Shown piece after piece: positions 26,120 to 34,468 of a stretch of DNA of 64,000 nt. Position numbers and translations under genes: made by a program. The DNA lies in NCBI RefSeq assembly GCF_001708505.1, contig NZ_CP015992.1, forward strand, positions 4,526,001 to 4,590,000, in the 5' to 3' direction. The DNA comes from Pseudomonas sp. TCU-HL1 (GTDB lineage: Bacteria; Pseudomonadota; Gammaproteobacteria; Pseudomonadales; Pseudomonadaceae). Positions within the stretch are counted from its first letter, which is position 1; every line of letters starts with the position of its first letter. Under the pieces are notes generated by a model. It had not been told where the DNA came from, searched no databases, and worked only from the letters and a program-made list of their open reading frames with translations.

Positions 26120-27589
26120 TTACTCCTCCACTGCGTCAGAAGGGTTGAGGACGGGGGTCGCCTTCCAGAAATAGCGCTTGAAACCGCGCAGTTCGTCGAT
26201 GTCCTTGATGCGGAACACCATCTCTACCGACATGCCGGTTTCCACATCTCCACGGGCCACGTCGGTGAACTCCATGAGAACTCGCCCGCCCCCCTCGAAG
26301 TCGATCTGACCGTAGTGATGAGGCGGCGCCATGTAGGAGGACAGGGACTCGGCAGACCAGCTCAGCACACGCCCCGGCCGGTCAGCGAGCGGATAGGGTT
26401 CCTGGCTGTCGAGCTGAGGCGCGTCGGGGGTGTAGGAGAACCGCGACGGCGGAAAATGCACGTCGCCGCTGACCCGGCAGCGACCGGCCACCAGGCCGAG
26501 GATGGCGCGACGATGGCGATAGGCAGTGCTCAGTGCGGTCTTCTTGTCCTGCTCACCGCGCACGCCACGTTCCAACTGCAGTTGCCCCTTGTAGGCGAGG
26601 TAGCGGGTGTAGCTGGTTTCCTCGCGGCCACGCTCAAGCCAGCCGGCGACACCACAGCGCGGCTTAAAGCGGCGGATTTCCTCAGTAACGCGCAGGACGA
26701 ACGCCCGCGCGCCGCTACCGAACTGAGCCAGAAGGATCAACTGGCCCGGCTCAGCGTGCTCCAATACCTGCGCCAGCATCAGGAGCCCGTGACCAACGCC
26801 GGTGTGCCCCACCTGTTCGGCGAGTTCATCCACCACACTGTCGGCACGCAGACCACAGGCGATCGCCACCTGCGCCTTCCCAAGCGAAGTCGGGAAGATG
26901 AAATGGTCTACGGTCTCGGCCGCCACGCCGCTTTCCTTCAGAGCGCGCTCAATTACTTTGGGTACGATCCGGCTAACGCCCTCATCGCGAATCCAGCGCT
27001 CCTCTCCGTAGTAATCGATATCCCGCCCGTACTGGCGGAAATGGTCGATGAAGTCAACATTCAACGCAGCCTGGCCGAGCACCTCGGCGATCACCCCTTC
27101 ACGACCGATCAGCAGTGCGGCCGCACCGTCGCCGTAGTCGAGTTCCTGTGCACTGGCCGCTCGGGTCTTACGATTGTCGGCCGCGGTCAGCAGAACGTTC
27201 CCCGACGCGCTGGCTGCACTGGCCAGTGCCTGAGACAGGCCTGCCAGCGCCGCGCATTGCGAGCCGGTGACGTCGGAGGCGGCTGCAAACTCGTCCAGGT
27301 TCAGCGCCTCCGCCACTACAGCGGCATTCAGGCGCTCGGCAAAAGGCAGGCTGCAGGAGGCGAGTAGCAACTCGCGTACCCGTCCCTGACCGTCCTGACC
27401 ACCCAATGCGTCACGTGCTGCGGCGACCGCCATGGTGATGCTGTCTTCATCCCAGTTGGCCATGGTCCGATGTCCCTTGCCCTTGGCTTTCAGTTCGGGC
27501 GCATACCAGGCATTGGCTGCCACGACCGCTTGACGACTCAGGCGCAGGCGCGGGATATAGGCGCCATATCCGGTGATACCGATATTCAC
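26120..27589 (-). CDS. HMG-CoA-synthase-like thiolase-fold domain fused to DUF35 OB-fold domain
   Basis: This 489-residue protein has two parts. Residues 1 to about 330 are an HMGCS/KAS-III-like thiolase-fold domain: YGAYIPRLRLSR at the N-terminus, a Cys in TGSQCAALAGL near 110, DYGDGAAALLIG near 150, and GHTGVGHGLLMLAQ near 265. The last 140 residues look like a DUF35 OB-fold (GRVLSWSAESLSSY, then GRVLMEFTDVARGDVETGMSVEMVFR). The rubredoxin-like zinc ribbon normally before the OB-fold is degenerate: in GRCRVSGDVHFPPSR only one of the expected Cys remains. It is adjacent to the SCP2-type thiolase, so it probably forms a complex with it for C-C bond cleavage or formation. Direction and substrate are unknown. 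Confidence 0.78.
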   Translation of the reverse strand: MNIGITGYGAYIPRLRLSRQAVVAANAWYAPELKAKGKGHRTMANWDEDSITMAVAAARDALGGQDGQGRVRELLLASCSLPFAERLNAAVVAEALNLDEFAAASDVTGSQCAALAGLSQALASAASASGNVLLTAADNRKTRAASAQELDYGDGAAALLIGREGVIAEVLGQAALNVDFIDHFRQYGRDIDYYGEERWIRDEGVSRIVPKVIERALKESGVAAETVDHFIFPTSLGKAQVAIACGLRADSVVDELAEQVGHTGVGHGLLMLAQVLEHAEPGQLILLAQFGSGARAFVLRVTEEIRRFKPRCGVAGWLERGREETSYTRYLAYKGQLQLERGVRGEQDKKTALSTAYRHRRAILGLVAGRCRVSGDVHFPPSRFSYTPDAPQLDSQEPYPLADRPGRVLSWSAESLSSYMAPPHHYGQIDFEGGGRVLMEFTDVARGDVETGMSVEMVFRIKDIDELRGFKRYFWKATPVLNPSDAVEE

Positions 27590-27604
27590 AGTGAATTCCT
27601 CATG

Positions 27605-28510
27605 TCAGATCCAGTGCCTTTTCAGGAAGGCGCCTATGTGTTCGATGGCCGCACGTGCCTCTGGCAGTTCCTCGGCGAACTGCTGGAACACGTGGATCAT
27701 GTCCGGCCAGACCTCCAGCTCAGCTTGGCCGCCGGCCATTTGGGCCTTGGCGACGAATAACGCACTGTCATCGAAGCCAACCTCTCGCTCACCGACCTGC
27801 AATAGCAGCGGCGGCAGCCCAGCCAGGTCGCCACACAGCGGCGAGGCCAGCGGATCGCTGCAGCTCCCTTTCTCGCCCAGGTATTGGCGTGCCAGGGCTA
27901 TTAGCATCGGTTGCTGATGGATGGGATCGAGTTCGGCGCGGGTGCGGTAGCTCTCGGCGTTGACGTGGAGGTCCGTCCACGCCGAGAGCAACGCGGCAGC
28001 GGCCGGCAGTGGGCGACCCTTGTCTCGCAGCGCGTGCAGCGTCGCGGCAGCCAGACCGCCACCAGCGGAGTCACCGGCCAGCGCCATCTGCCGTGGTTCA
28101 TAACCCTGGGCGAGCAGCCAGTCGTAAACCGCCAGAACGTCCACCAATGGCTCGGGGAATCGGTGCTCCGGCAGCAGCCGGTAGTCCACGCCCAGCACTC
28201 GGCAGTCGCCGGCTCGGGACAGACGCACCATCAGATCATGATGCGAAGTCAACGAGCCCATCTTGAAGCCACCGCCATGCAGGTAGATCAGGGTGCGCTC
28301 CTCGCGGGCCTCCAGTGCGCGTACCCAGCGCACTGGCACACCGTTGGCAACGTGGTCCTGAGTCTCGCAGCTGAGCCGGTCGGACCAGAACAGTTCGTCC
28401 CAGTCGCGACGCATGTCCTCGATGGACGTGTCTCTCCGCCAACGGCCGTACACTGCCCGGACCTTTGCGATGACTGTCTCGACCGCCTGGTTGAACTGGA
28501 TATCGTCCAT
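27605..28510 (-). CDS. Alpha/beta hydrolase, HSL/lipase GDXG family
   Basis: This 301-residue protein has the oxyanion motif YLHGGGFKMG near residue 75, the nucleophile in ALAGDSAGGGLAAA near 145, the acid in a VGEREVGFDDS segment near 240, and the His in DMIHVFQQFA near 270. This is the hormone-sensitive lipase-like layout, without a signal peptide, so it is cytoplasmic. It would hydrolyse an ester, lactone or thioester intermediate. Its stop is 15 bp upstream of the fusion gene and its start shares bases with the SDR stop. The natural substrate is not evident. Confidence 0.88.
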   Translation of the reverse strand: MDDIQFNQAVETVIAKVRAVYGRWRRDTSIEDMRRDWDELFWSDRLSCETQDHVANGVPVRWVRALEAREERTLIYLHGGGFKMGSLTSHHDLMVRLSRAGDCRVLGVDYRLLPEHRFPEPLVDVLAVYDWLLAQGYEPRQMALAGDSAGGGLAAATLHALRDKGRPLPAAAALLSAWTDLHVNAESYRTRAELDPIHQQPMLIALARQYLGEKGSCSDPLASPLCGDLAGLPPLLLQVGEREVGFDDSALFVAKAQMAGGQAELEVWPDMIHVFQQFAEELPEARAAIEHIGAFLKRHWI

Positions 28511-29238
28511 CAGCAGCCCATCCCGCCGGACACGCCAAGCGTCTCGCCAGTGATGAACGCGGCATCCGGTGAAGCGAGGAAGGCCACTGCCGCAGCAACT
28601 TCATCCGGCTCGCCGAGCCGTGCCAGCAGCGTCGACCCCTTCATCGCCGCGAGCAGGCGTTCTCCCCCTGCCTCCACCGCCTTGCGCAGCAACGGCGTGT
28701 CTACCGGACCGGGAGCGACCACATTTGCGGTGATGCCGTAGCGGCCGTTCTCCCGAGCGATCGACTTGGTGAAGGCGATTACCCCACCCTTGGCAGCGGC
28801 GTACACAGAGCCGCCCCGTGAGCCCTGGCGGCCGGCCTCGGAGCCGACGTTGATGATCCGCCCGTAGCCCGCTTCTTGCATCGCCGGCAGCGCTGCATGA
28901 GTGGTGGCGAACACAGCCTCCAGGTTGACCGCCAGCAGGTAGCGCCACTCATCAGGGGTGCTTTGAGTGAAGAAACCGTGCTGGTCGATGCCTGCGTTGT
29001 TGATCAGGATCTCGAAGGGCCCGGTCTCGGACACCACTTGCTGCACCCTACGCAGATCGGTGACGTCAAGGCGGACGGCCTGCCCACCAACCTCATCGGC
29101 CAGTTGTTCGGCGCTGATCATGTCTTGTGCAGCGATCACCACCTTGGCGCCCTCGGCCGCCAGGCGGCGCACGATGGCTGCCCCGATGCCCTTGGAGCCG
29201 CCGGTGACGAAAGCGCGCTGCCCTACCAGAGAACGCAT
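28510..29238 (-). CDS. Short-chain dehydrogenase/reductase (FabG-like)
   Basis: This 242-residue SDR has the cofactor motif VTGGSKGIGAAI at residues 11-22, LINNAGIDQHG near 80, and the catalytic Ser in INVGSEAGRQGS with YAAAKGG (Y-x3-K) near 145-150. It should oxidise or reduce a hydroxy/keto group. Lying three genes below the Rieske dioxygenase, it could act as the cis-diol dehydrogenase, or as a 3-hydroxyacyl dehydrogenase. Sequence alone does not separate these. It is tightly spaced between the crotonase (1 bp) and the hydrolase (1-bp overlap). Confidence 0.9.
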   Translation of the reverse strand: MRSLVGQRAFVTGGSKGIGAAIVRRLAAEGAKVVIAAQDMISAEQLADEVGGQAVRLDVTDLRRVQQVVSETGPFEILINNAGIDQHGFFTQSTPDEWRYLLAVNLEAVFATTHAALPAMQEAGYGRIINVGSEAGRQGSRGGSVYAAAKGGVIAFTKSIARENGRYGITANVVAPGPVDTPLLRKAVEAGGERLLAAMKGSTLLARLGEPDEVAAAVAFLASPDAAFITGETLGVSGGMGC

Positions 29239-29239
29239 G

Positions 29240-30055
29240 TCAGCACCCCTCGAAACGCGCCCGGCGCTTCTCGACCACGGCCGTCAGGCCTTCGCGCACA
29301 TCGGCAGTGCGGCACAATGCGGCGACGGTGCGGCTTTCCTCCGGCATGGCTGCATCCACCCCCAGACCTACGCCAGACCATAGCAAGCGCTTGGTCGCGG
29401 CCAGCGCACACGGCGCTCCCTCCGCCAAGCGCTGCGCATAAGCCAGTGCCACGCCCTGCAACTCAGCGTCAGATACGACCTGATTGATCAATCCCAACGC
29501 CAAGGCTTCGGAAGCCGAAACCACGGGATTCATCAGCAGCATGTGCGCGGCGTTACGCGGGCCGACCAGACGCGGCAAGGTCACGGAAAGGCCTGCATCC
29601 GGAGCCATGGCGACGCGAGTGGCGCCAGCCAGGAAGCTTGCGGACTCAGCCGCGAAGACTATGTCAGCCGCGCACACCAGCCCCATACCACCGCCGCCAG
29701 CGGCGAAGCCCTGCACCGCCGCGACGACGGGCGCATCCAGATGGATCATCGCGCTGATCGCGGCCTGCAGCAGCAGGGTGGCCTGGCGCACGTATTCGGG
29801 CAGGTCTTCTCCCTTGGTGAGGAAGGTTCGTACGTCGCCGCCAGCACAGAAATTGACGCCACCGCCAGTCAACAGCACGACACGCACTCGCCGGTCGCCG
29901 TGACAACGCAACAGGGCCGTCTGCAGGTCCTGGAGCGTGGGGATATCCAGACCGTTCGATGCCTCAGGCCGGTTCAAATGCAGGCGCGCAACGCCGTCCT
30001 GCAGTTCCAGCAGCACCGCGCCGTCGCCTATCAACACTTCCGATTGGCTCATCAT
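29240..30055 (-). CDS. Enoyl-CoA hydratase/isomerase (crotonase) C
   Basis: This 271-residue protein has crotonase motifs: VNFCAGGDVRTFL near residue 70, AAVQGFAAGGGGMGLVCAADIV near 110 and the loop VAMAPDAGLSVTLPRLVG near 145. The last resembles isomerase/PaaG-type members more than classical hydratases, which usually have GAGGTQ here. It is third in the operon, right after the dioxygenase subunits, so it may act on an early intermediate such as a ring-derived CoA ester. The precise reaction is unknown. Confidence 0.88.
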   Translation of the reverse strand: MMSQSEVLIGDGAVLLELQDGVARLHLNRPEASNGLDIPTLQDLQTALLRCHGDRRVRVVLLTGGGVNFCAGGDVRTFLTKGEDLPEYVRQATLLLQAAISAMIHLDAPVVAAVQGFAAGGGGMGLVCAADIVFAAESASFLAGATRVAMAPDAGLSVTLPRLVGPRNAAHMLLMNPVVSASEALALGLINQVVSDAELQGVALAYAQRLAEGAPCALAATKRLLWSGVGLGVDAAMPEESRTVAALCRTADVREGLTAVVEKRRARFEGC

Positions 30056-30062
30056 TCGATAC

Positions 30063-30563
30063 TCAGATCAGGAAGGAGAGGGTAAAAAGCGCCTTGTCGT
30101 TGTTGACCAGCACCACCTTCTTGCGGGCCATGCGCAGACCACCTTCTTCGCGGCGCAACAGGTATTCGTTGCGGGTACACCAGACCGTGTCGGCGCGCAG
30201 ACTGGACTCGAAGACCATCGCATTAGCGACGACACGGATCTCGTCGCCATTGGCCTCGAGGACCTCGATATTGGAAAGCACCCTTCCCAGGCGCGAACGC
30301 GGCGTCTGGGTATGGCGCTTGCCTGTGTGGAATTGCTTGATACGCAGCGAAATCCGGGAGCGGTTGTCATAGATGATCGACATCTGGGTTTCCGGATCGA
30401 TGTCGTCGCCATTGGCCGGCACCCAGTAGACGCCATCGGCAGTCCAGAGCGACTCCCACTCATCAAACTCGTGGGTGTCCTGCAATCGGGCTTCGCGGGC
30501 GAGGAACTGACTAACTTCCATGAACAGTGCGACTTCAGTCGCAGCGGCGCCGGACATGCTCAT
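30063..30563 (-). CDS. Aromatic-ring-hydroxylating dioxygenase, small (beta) subunit
   Basis: The protein is 166 residues from the ATG at 30563, which overlaps the alpha stop as ATGA; the upstream open frame is inside the alpha gene and is rejected. A SnoaL/NTF2-like beta-subunit fold is indicated by FLAREARLQDTHEFDEWESLWTADG-type sequence near the N-terminus and by RNEYLLRREEGGLRMARKKVVLVN at the C-terminus, as in BenB-type subunits. It has no metal ligands and a structural role in an alpha3beta3 dioxygenase. The assignment is strengthened by position directly after the alpha gene. Confidence 0.9.
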   Translation of the reverse strand: MSMSGAAATEVALFMEVSQFLAREARLQDTHEFDEWESLWTADGVYWVPANGDDIDPETQMSIIYDNRSRISLRIKQFHTGKRHTQTPRSRLGRVLSNIEVLEANGDEIRVVANAMVFESSLRADTVWCTRNEYLLRREEGGLRMARKKVVLVNNDKALFTLSFLI

Positions 30564-31819
30564 ACGACCTCCATCAGTTTGCGGTAGTGATTCCAGATGC
30601 CACGAGTGGTCACCTCGTCGGTCGCATCGCCGATCAGGTACCCGTCGGCGTCGCGGCGCTCGCGCGCCAGGCCGCGCCCCAGGTAGTTCCATTCCGGATT
30701 ACGGATGCGCACACCACGCTGGGTCCGCTCGTACATCTCGGAGTCGTCGGCGAGCAGGAAGCCAGCTGGTCCGACCGAGCCCATGGTCTGCTGACGCATG
30801 CGCCGATTGAGATCCGGCGCGCCCTTGAACTGCAGGGCAGTGACGTGCTGAACGGTCTCATCGACCGACAGCGGCTGGATGACGAAGATCTGGATCTCGG
30901 CGATGAACAGGTTGGGGAAGATCATGATGTGCGGAGTGCCATCGATCATGATCTCGTTGGCGCGCTCTTCGCCGTAGGCCTCACGCATCTTCGCCACATA
31001 ATCGGGCAAGCGATCTTCTGTTGTACCGAACCAGCCAAGCGGCTGGCCGATGCGACGGAATTCCGGTCGCAGGTCGATTTCCGTATGACCGTCGCCAAGG
31101 TCGCGGGCCACGGCAGTGGAGTCGGCACTGTAGAGGTCACCGATGCCGCTGGAGGCAACGTCGAAAATCGACGCATGCACGAACTGCGGGTGATAGCCGT
31201 CAGTCTCGTTCTCGACCAGGAATTTCCAGTTGGACTTGGCCTTGTGCTGGAGGAAGCCGGCGGTGATCTCGATTTCGCCTTCCGGGGAGGTCTCCACCAA
31301 CGCATCGAGCGCGGCGCGAGCCCCGCCGAGGTGTTCCTCGAGGCTAGGTCCCTCCTCGGCGAAACTGCCGAAGACGAAACCCTGATAAATGCCAATGCGC
31401 GCGACCTTGCCAAGGCCCAACGTACTACGATCAGTGCCTTCATAGCCTGAGGCGAACGGATAGCCGCGTAGGGTGCCATTGTTGGAGAACGTCCAGCCAT
31501 GGTACGGGCAGGTGAACGACTTGCGATTGCCATGGTGCTCCAGGCACACCTGATTGCCACGGTGCGGGCAACGATTGAGCAGCAGATGAATCTGCCCCTC
31601 AGGATCACGGGTCATGATCACTGCCTGCGGACCAATCGACTTCAGGACGAAGTCGTTCGGATTGGGCACCTCGCTGACATGTCCGACGTAAACCCAGGTG
31701 CGATACCAGATCTTCTCCAGTTCCTCCTGGAAGATTTGCTCATTGGTGTAGAGAGAACCATGTACCCGGTCATGCTGAATCAGGGCATCCCAGTTACGTG
31801 CGGGGCTTGCAGTCGTCAT
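30560..31819 (-). CDS. Rieske non-heme iron dioxygenase, large (alpha) subunit
   Basis: This 419-residue protein has Rieske [2Fe-2S] ligands CPH near residue 85 and CPYHGW near 105. The mononuclear-iron 2-His-1-Asp site is in NETDGYHPQFVHAS near 205 (D-x2-H-x4-H), with the third ligand probably in LADDSEMYERTQRG near 365. Overall it resembles benzoate-type dioxygenase alpha subunits. It inserts O2 into a cyclic or unsaturated substrate, taking electrons from a ferredoxin chain, here plausibly the products of 15521-17088. It is the first gene of the 14-gene operon and is preceded by operator site 4 with TAGATT 22 nt downstream. The substrate is unknown. Confidence 0.93.
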   Translation of the reverse strand: MTTASPARNWDALIQHDRVHGSLYTNEQIFQEELEKIWYRTWVYVGHVSEVPNPNDFVLKSIGPQAVIMTRDPEGQIHLLLNRCPHRGNQVCLEHHGNRKSFTCPYHGWTFSNNGTLRGYPFASGYEGTDRSTLGLGKVARIGIYQGFVFGSFAEEGPSLEEHLGGARAALDALVETSPEGEIEITAGFLQHKAKSNWKFLVENETDGYHPQFVHASIFDVASSGIGDLYSADSTAVARDLGDGHTEIDLRPEFRRIGQPLGWFGTTEDRLPDYVAKMREAYGEERANEIMIDGTPHIMIFPNLFIAEIQIFVIQPLSVDETVQHVTALQFKGAPDLNRRMRQQTMGSVGPAGFLLADDSEMYERTQRGVRIRNPEWNYLGRGLARERRDADGYLIGDATDEVTTRGIWNHYRKLMEVV

Positions 31820-31883
31820 TGCGAACCTCTGGAGAGTGATGACTCGACAGTTCGCAATCTAGCGACGCACCGAAACGCCCAGA

Positions 31884-31899
31884 TCGTCGCTTTGGACGA
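31884..31899 (-). promoter_or_regulatory. Operator site 4, promoter of the 14-gene dioxygenase operon
   Basis: TCGTCGCTTTGGACGA is an inverted repeat with one mismatch. TAGATT (31856-31861) lies exactly 22 nt downstream on the minus strand, and the alpha-subunit ATG is at 31819. It has the same geometry as the other copies. Confidence 0.78.
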
Positions 31900-32045
31900 A
31901 TTGCATCGGCACCTTGGCAATGCCGACCTCCATCGCCTGAGCGAAGGTATGCAAGATCGCGCGCTCAGGATAGTGATCGCCAGAAGGTCCGACGTATCCC
32001 AAGGACGTCACCCGAGGGAATGGGGGCTAGATTCGACTATCGGAA

Positions 32046-32627
32046 CTAGGCCTGATAGGAAATTGGACCTGCGCCCACCAGGCGTAACGCGGCCACCACA
32101 CAGACATCCACCACCCTCGATGCGTCGCCGATAGTGGACTCGCACTGAGCCGAACATATCCCTTGAAGCAGAGACAGGATGCCCAGCCGCACTGCGCCGG
32201 CATCCGCCAGCCGAAAAGCCCCCACCGAAACTCCCTTCCGCAGGATGGCCTCCAATTCGGACTCGTACTGCATCTTCAGCTTGCCGACGACGGCCCTCCC
32301 CTGCGGGTCAAGGCTACGAAAATCCAGTTGGACGATACGACTCTCCGGCGCGCGCGCCAGATGGAAGCGGACATAGACGGCGACAAAGTCCAGCAAGGCC
32401 TTCTGCGGATCGAGGTACCGGCCCTGCTCCATCCAGGCGGACAGCAGATCCTCCTGGTAGTCGCAGAACAGCTCGAGCAGCAGTTGGTGCTTGTTCTGGT
32501 AATGCGTGTAAATCGATCCCGGCTGGATACCCACAGCATTAGCCAGCTGGCGCAGCGACACCCCATCGAAGCTTTTCTCGGCCATCAGCAGGATGGCCTG
32601 GTGCTTTATTTCTTCAACCTTGGTCAT
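32046..32627 (-). CDS. TetR-family regulator
   Basis: This 193-residue protein has the TetR N-terminal helix-turn-helix KHQAILLMAEKSFDGVSLRQLANAVGIQPGSIYTHYQNKHQLL and a helical C-terminal ligand domain. It is directly upstream of the dioxygenase operon on the same strand, with 226 bp between. Its own promoter holds operator site 5. It may fine-tune the operon or repress itself, but no distinct TetR-type palindrome beyond the shared operator is obvious in front of it. The ligand could be a CoA thioester or the pathway substrate. Confidence 0.88.
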   Translation of the reverse strand: MTKVEEIKHQAILLMAEKSFDGVSLRQLANAVGIQPGSIYTHYQNKHQLLLELFCDYQEDLLSAWMEQGRYLDPQKALLDFVAVYVRFHLARAPESRIVQLDFRSLDPQGRAVVGKLKMQYESELEAILRKGVSVGAFRLADAGAVRLGILSLLQGICSAQCESTIGDASRVVDVCVVAALRLVGAGPISYQA

Positions 32628-32692
32628 GACTCATTACAAGCGCTTTCGGATTTCTGACCACTCAAGGGTCGCCCAGCCCCCTGCCCCTCCGC

Positions 32693-32708
32693 TCGTCGGA
32701 TGCGACGA
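32693..32708 (-). promoter_or_regulatory. Operator site 5, promoter of TetR gene
   Basis: TCGTCGGATGCGACGA is a perfect inverted repeat. GACCCT (32665-32670), a weak -10, lies 22 nt downstream on the minus strand, and the TetR ATG is at 32627. The G-rich stretch following this site resembles that following site 1. Confidence 0.72.
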
Positions 32709-32824
32709 TTTTCGTCTTCCAGGACCGCATGAAAGATCAGTCTTAATTGCCTTACTTATCAAACTGTTAGCACGAAACTGAAAGAAAAATTCGTCCGCAC
32801 GGTTCGGAAAATAGTTAATTTTCC

Positions 32825-32841
32825 ACTGTTAACAAAACAGT
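32825..32841. promoter_or_regulatory. Putative TetR operator upstream of second TetR gene
   Basis: ACTGTT and AACAGT form a 6-bp inverted repeat with a 5-nt spacer, in an AT-rich stretch 47 bp before the start codon at 32888. A further ACTGTTA half-site occurs upstream near 32763. This layout fits autoregulation by the downstream TetR protein. Confidence 0.55.
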
Positions 32842-32887
32842 AAAAGGTTGCTAATTTGAATCCACAAACCCGCAGATACGGTGACTT

Positions 32888-33514
32888 ATGGCACGCCCTG
32901 TCTATTCCGCCGACGAGACCGAGAGCATCCGCCAGACCCTAATTCAGGGGGCGCTGGCCCTGTACCTGGAAGAGGGCATGGACAGCGTCACCCTTCGCCA
33001 GATCGCCAAGCGAGTGGGTCTGAGCCATACCGTCGGCTACCGCTACTTTGCGAAAAAGGAAGCGCTGGTCGCTGAAATGCGACGGCTCTGCATTCTTGAG
33101 CTCAAGGCCGCCATCGTCCCGCCGGATGAGCCCGATCCGCTCCATCGTCTGCGCGCGGCACTTCTCGGCCTGCTCGAGTTCGGCCGCGACCATCCGGCCA
33201 AGTACCGGTTGATTTTCTCGGATAGCCAGCCTGACCTCGCCGAATACCCGTCACTGCTGGAGGAGCGCTGGGAATTGTTCAGCGCCTGCGTCGAGCTGGT
33301 ACAGGACGCCATTGACAAGAAGCAGCTGCACGGCGACGCCCTGCTGTTCGCCCACGGCCTGTGGAGTCTGCTGCACGGGATGCTTTCACTGCACGCCGCC
33401 AACCAGCTGGTACACGGCCTGTCACTGAGCGAAATGGCCGCCCCCCTGATCAACACCTTCCTGCAGGCCGGAACCGTCCCGCAGAAGGCTCACTCACCGA
33501 GTCCCGTCAGCTAG
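32888..33514 (+). CDS. TetR-family regulator, probably controls the membrane oxygenase-rubredoxin operon
   Basis: This 208-residue protein has a TetR DNA-binding domain (RQTLIQGALALYLEEG, then VTLRQIAKRVGLSHTVGYRYFAKKEALV) and a helical C-terminal domain with WSLLHGMLSLHAANQL near 160, the kind seen in regulators with a C-terminal TetR_C_33-like fold. It is 43 bp upstream of the membrane oxygenase on the same strand, so all three genes (TetR, oxygenase, rubredoxin) may be one transcript under the palindrome at 32825. Confidence 0.88.
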   Translation: MARPVYSADETESIRQTLIQGALALYLEEGMDSVTLRQIAKRVGLSHTVGYRYFAKKEALVAEMRRLCILELKAAIVPPDEPDPLHRLRAALLGLLEFGRDHPAKYRLIFSDSQPDLAEYPSLLEERWELFSACVELVQDAIDKKQLHGDALLFAHGLWSLLHGMLSLHAANQLVHGLSLSEMAAPLINTFLQAGTVPQKAHSPSPVS

Positions 33515-33557
33515 GTACAGAGCGAAAGCGCAAGGCCCACGTAATGAGGAATGAACC

Positions 33558-34454
33558 ATGACCAACAATAACAATCCCTTGGCTCGATTCACCGTCCCCC
33601 CGGCAAAGCAGGCCGCCATAGCGGCCCTAAATCGGGTACCGGCGATCTCTCCCCCTGTCCTGCTGCTACTGATCGCTTCCACCGGCGGCGTAATTGTCAG
33701 CAACGTTCTGGCCGTACTCGGCCATCTCAGCCTGGGATGGGCCTGCGCGCTCAACGCTTTCCTGATGTACTGGCAGTTCACCGTGGTCCATGACTCGGTG
33801 CACCGTTCGGCTGCGAGGAACCAAAAGCTCAACGATCTCGTAGGCCACATCGGCGTGGCGACCTTCGCACCGCACATCAACCTCGGCATCTTCCGTTGGG
33901 CGCACATCCAGCACCACCGATTCACCAACGGTCCGAAAGATCCGGATGCATGGATGCACGGCCCCTGGTGGAGCCTGCCACTGCGCTGGGCCCTGCTCGA
34001 TTATGGCTACCTGCGCTTCATCCTGCGTACCAAGGATCAAACCGCGATGCGCCACCTGCTCGCCGCCCTGCGCAATACAGTCGCTACGCTGGCGATCGTC
34101 GCCGCACTGATCTACTTCGGCTACGGCACGGAAGTATTGCTGCTCTGGTTCATCCCGGCGCGCATCACCTTCATGTCGGTCGGTTTCATGTTCTTCTGGC
34201 TTCCACATGTGAAAGACGATGTGGCCTCGGAGGAGGATCTGACACTGGCCACCTCTGTACGCCTCGGCCATGAGTGGCTGCTCACCCCGGTCTGCCAGTT
34301 CCACAACTACCACCTCATCCACCATCTGTTTCCGACCATGCCCTCCTACCAACACCTCAAGGCCTGGCGGGTCCTGGAGCCGGAACTTATGAAGCGCAAC
34401 CTGCAGATCCAGCACGGTTTCGCCATCCAACCCGTCGTCCATCCGGGCGCCTGA
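33558..34454 (+). CDS. Integral-membrane di-iron oxygenase (desaturase/alkane-hydroxylase/carotene-hydroxylase superfamily)
   Basis: This 298-residue protein has hydrophobic segments and three His boxes: HDSVH near residue 77, HIQHH near 117 and HLIHH near 255, the hallmark of membrane di-iron hydroxylases and desaturases. Shorter than AlkB (about 400), it is closer in size to beta-carotene hydroxylase-like enzymes and some fatty-acid desaturases. A rubredoxin gene follows 14 bp later, which favours hydroxylation with rubredoxin as electron donor. A GAGG stretch precedes the ATG. It would add oxygen to, or desaturate, a lipophilic substrate at the membrane. Which of the two reactions cannot be decided here. 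Confidence 0.85.
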   Translation: MTNNNNPLARFTVPPAKQAAIAALNRVPAISPPVLLLLIASTGGVIVSNVLAVLGHLSLGWACALNAFLMYWQFTVVHDSVHRSAARNQKLNDLVGHIGVATFAPHINLGIFRWAHIQHHRFTNGPKDPDAWMHGPWWSLPLRWALLDYGYLRFILRTKDQTAMRHLLAALRNTVATLAIVAALIYFGYGTEVLLLWFIPARITFMSVGFMFFWLPHVKDDVASEEDLTLATSVRLGHEWLLTPVCQFHNYHLIHHLFPTMPSYQHLKAWRVLEPELMKRNLQIQHGFAIQPVVHPGA

Positions 34455-34468
34455 TCGAGGACACCGAC

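Noticed and set aside
24767..27367. Long plus-strand open frame of 866 codons opposite the thiolase and HMGCS-like genes
   Set aside because: It is antisense to two clearly conserved genes, has no family motif and results from high GC content.
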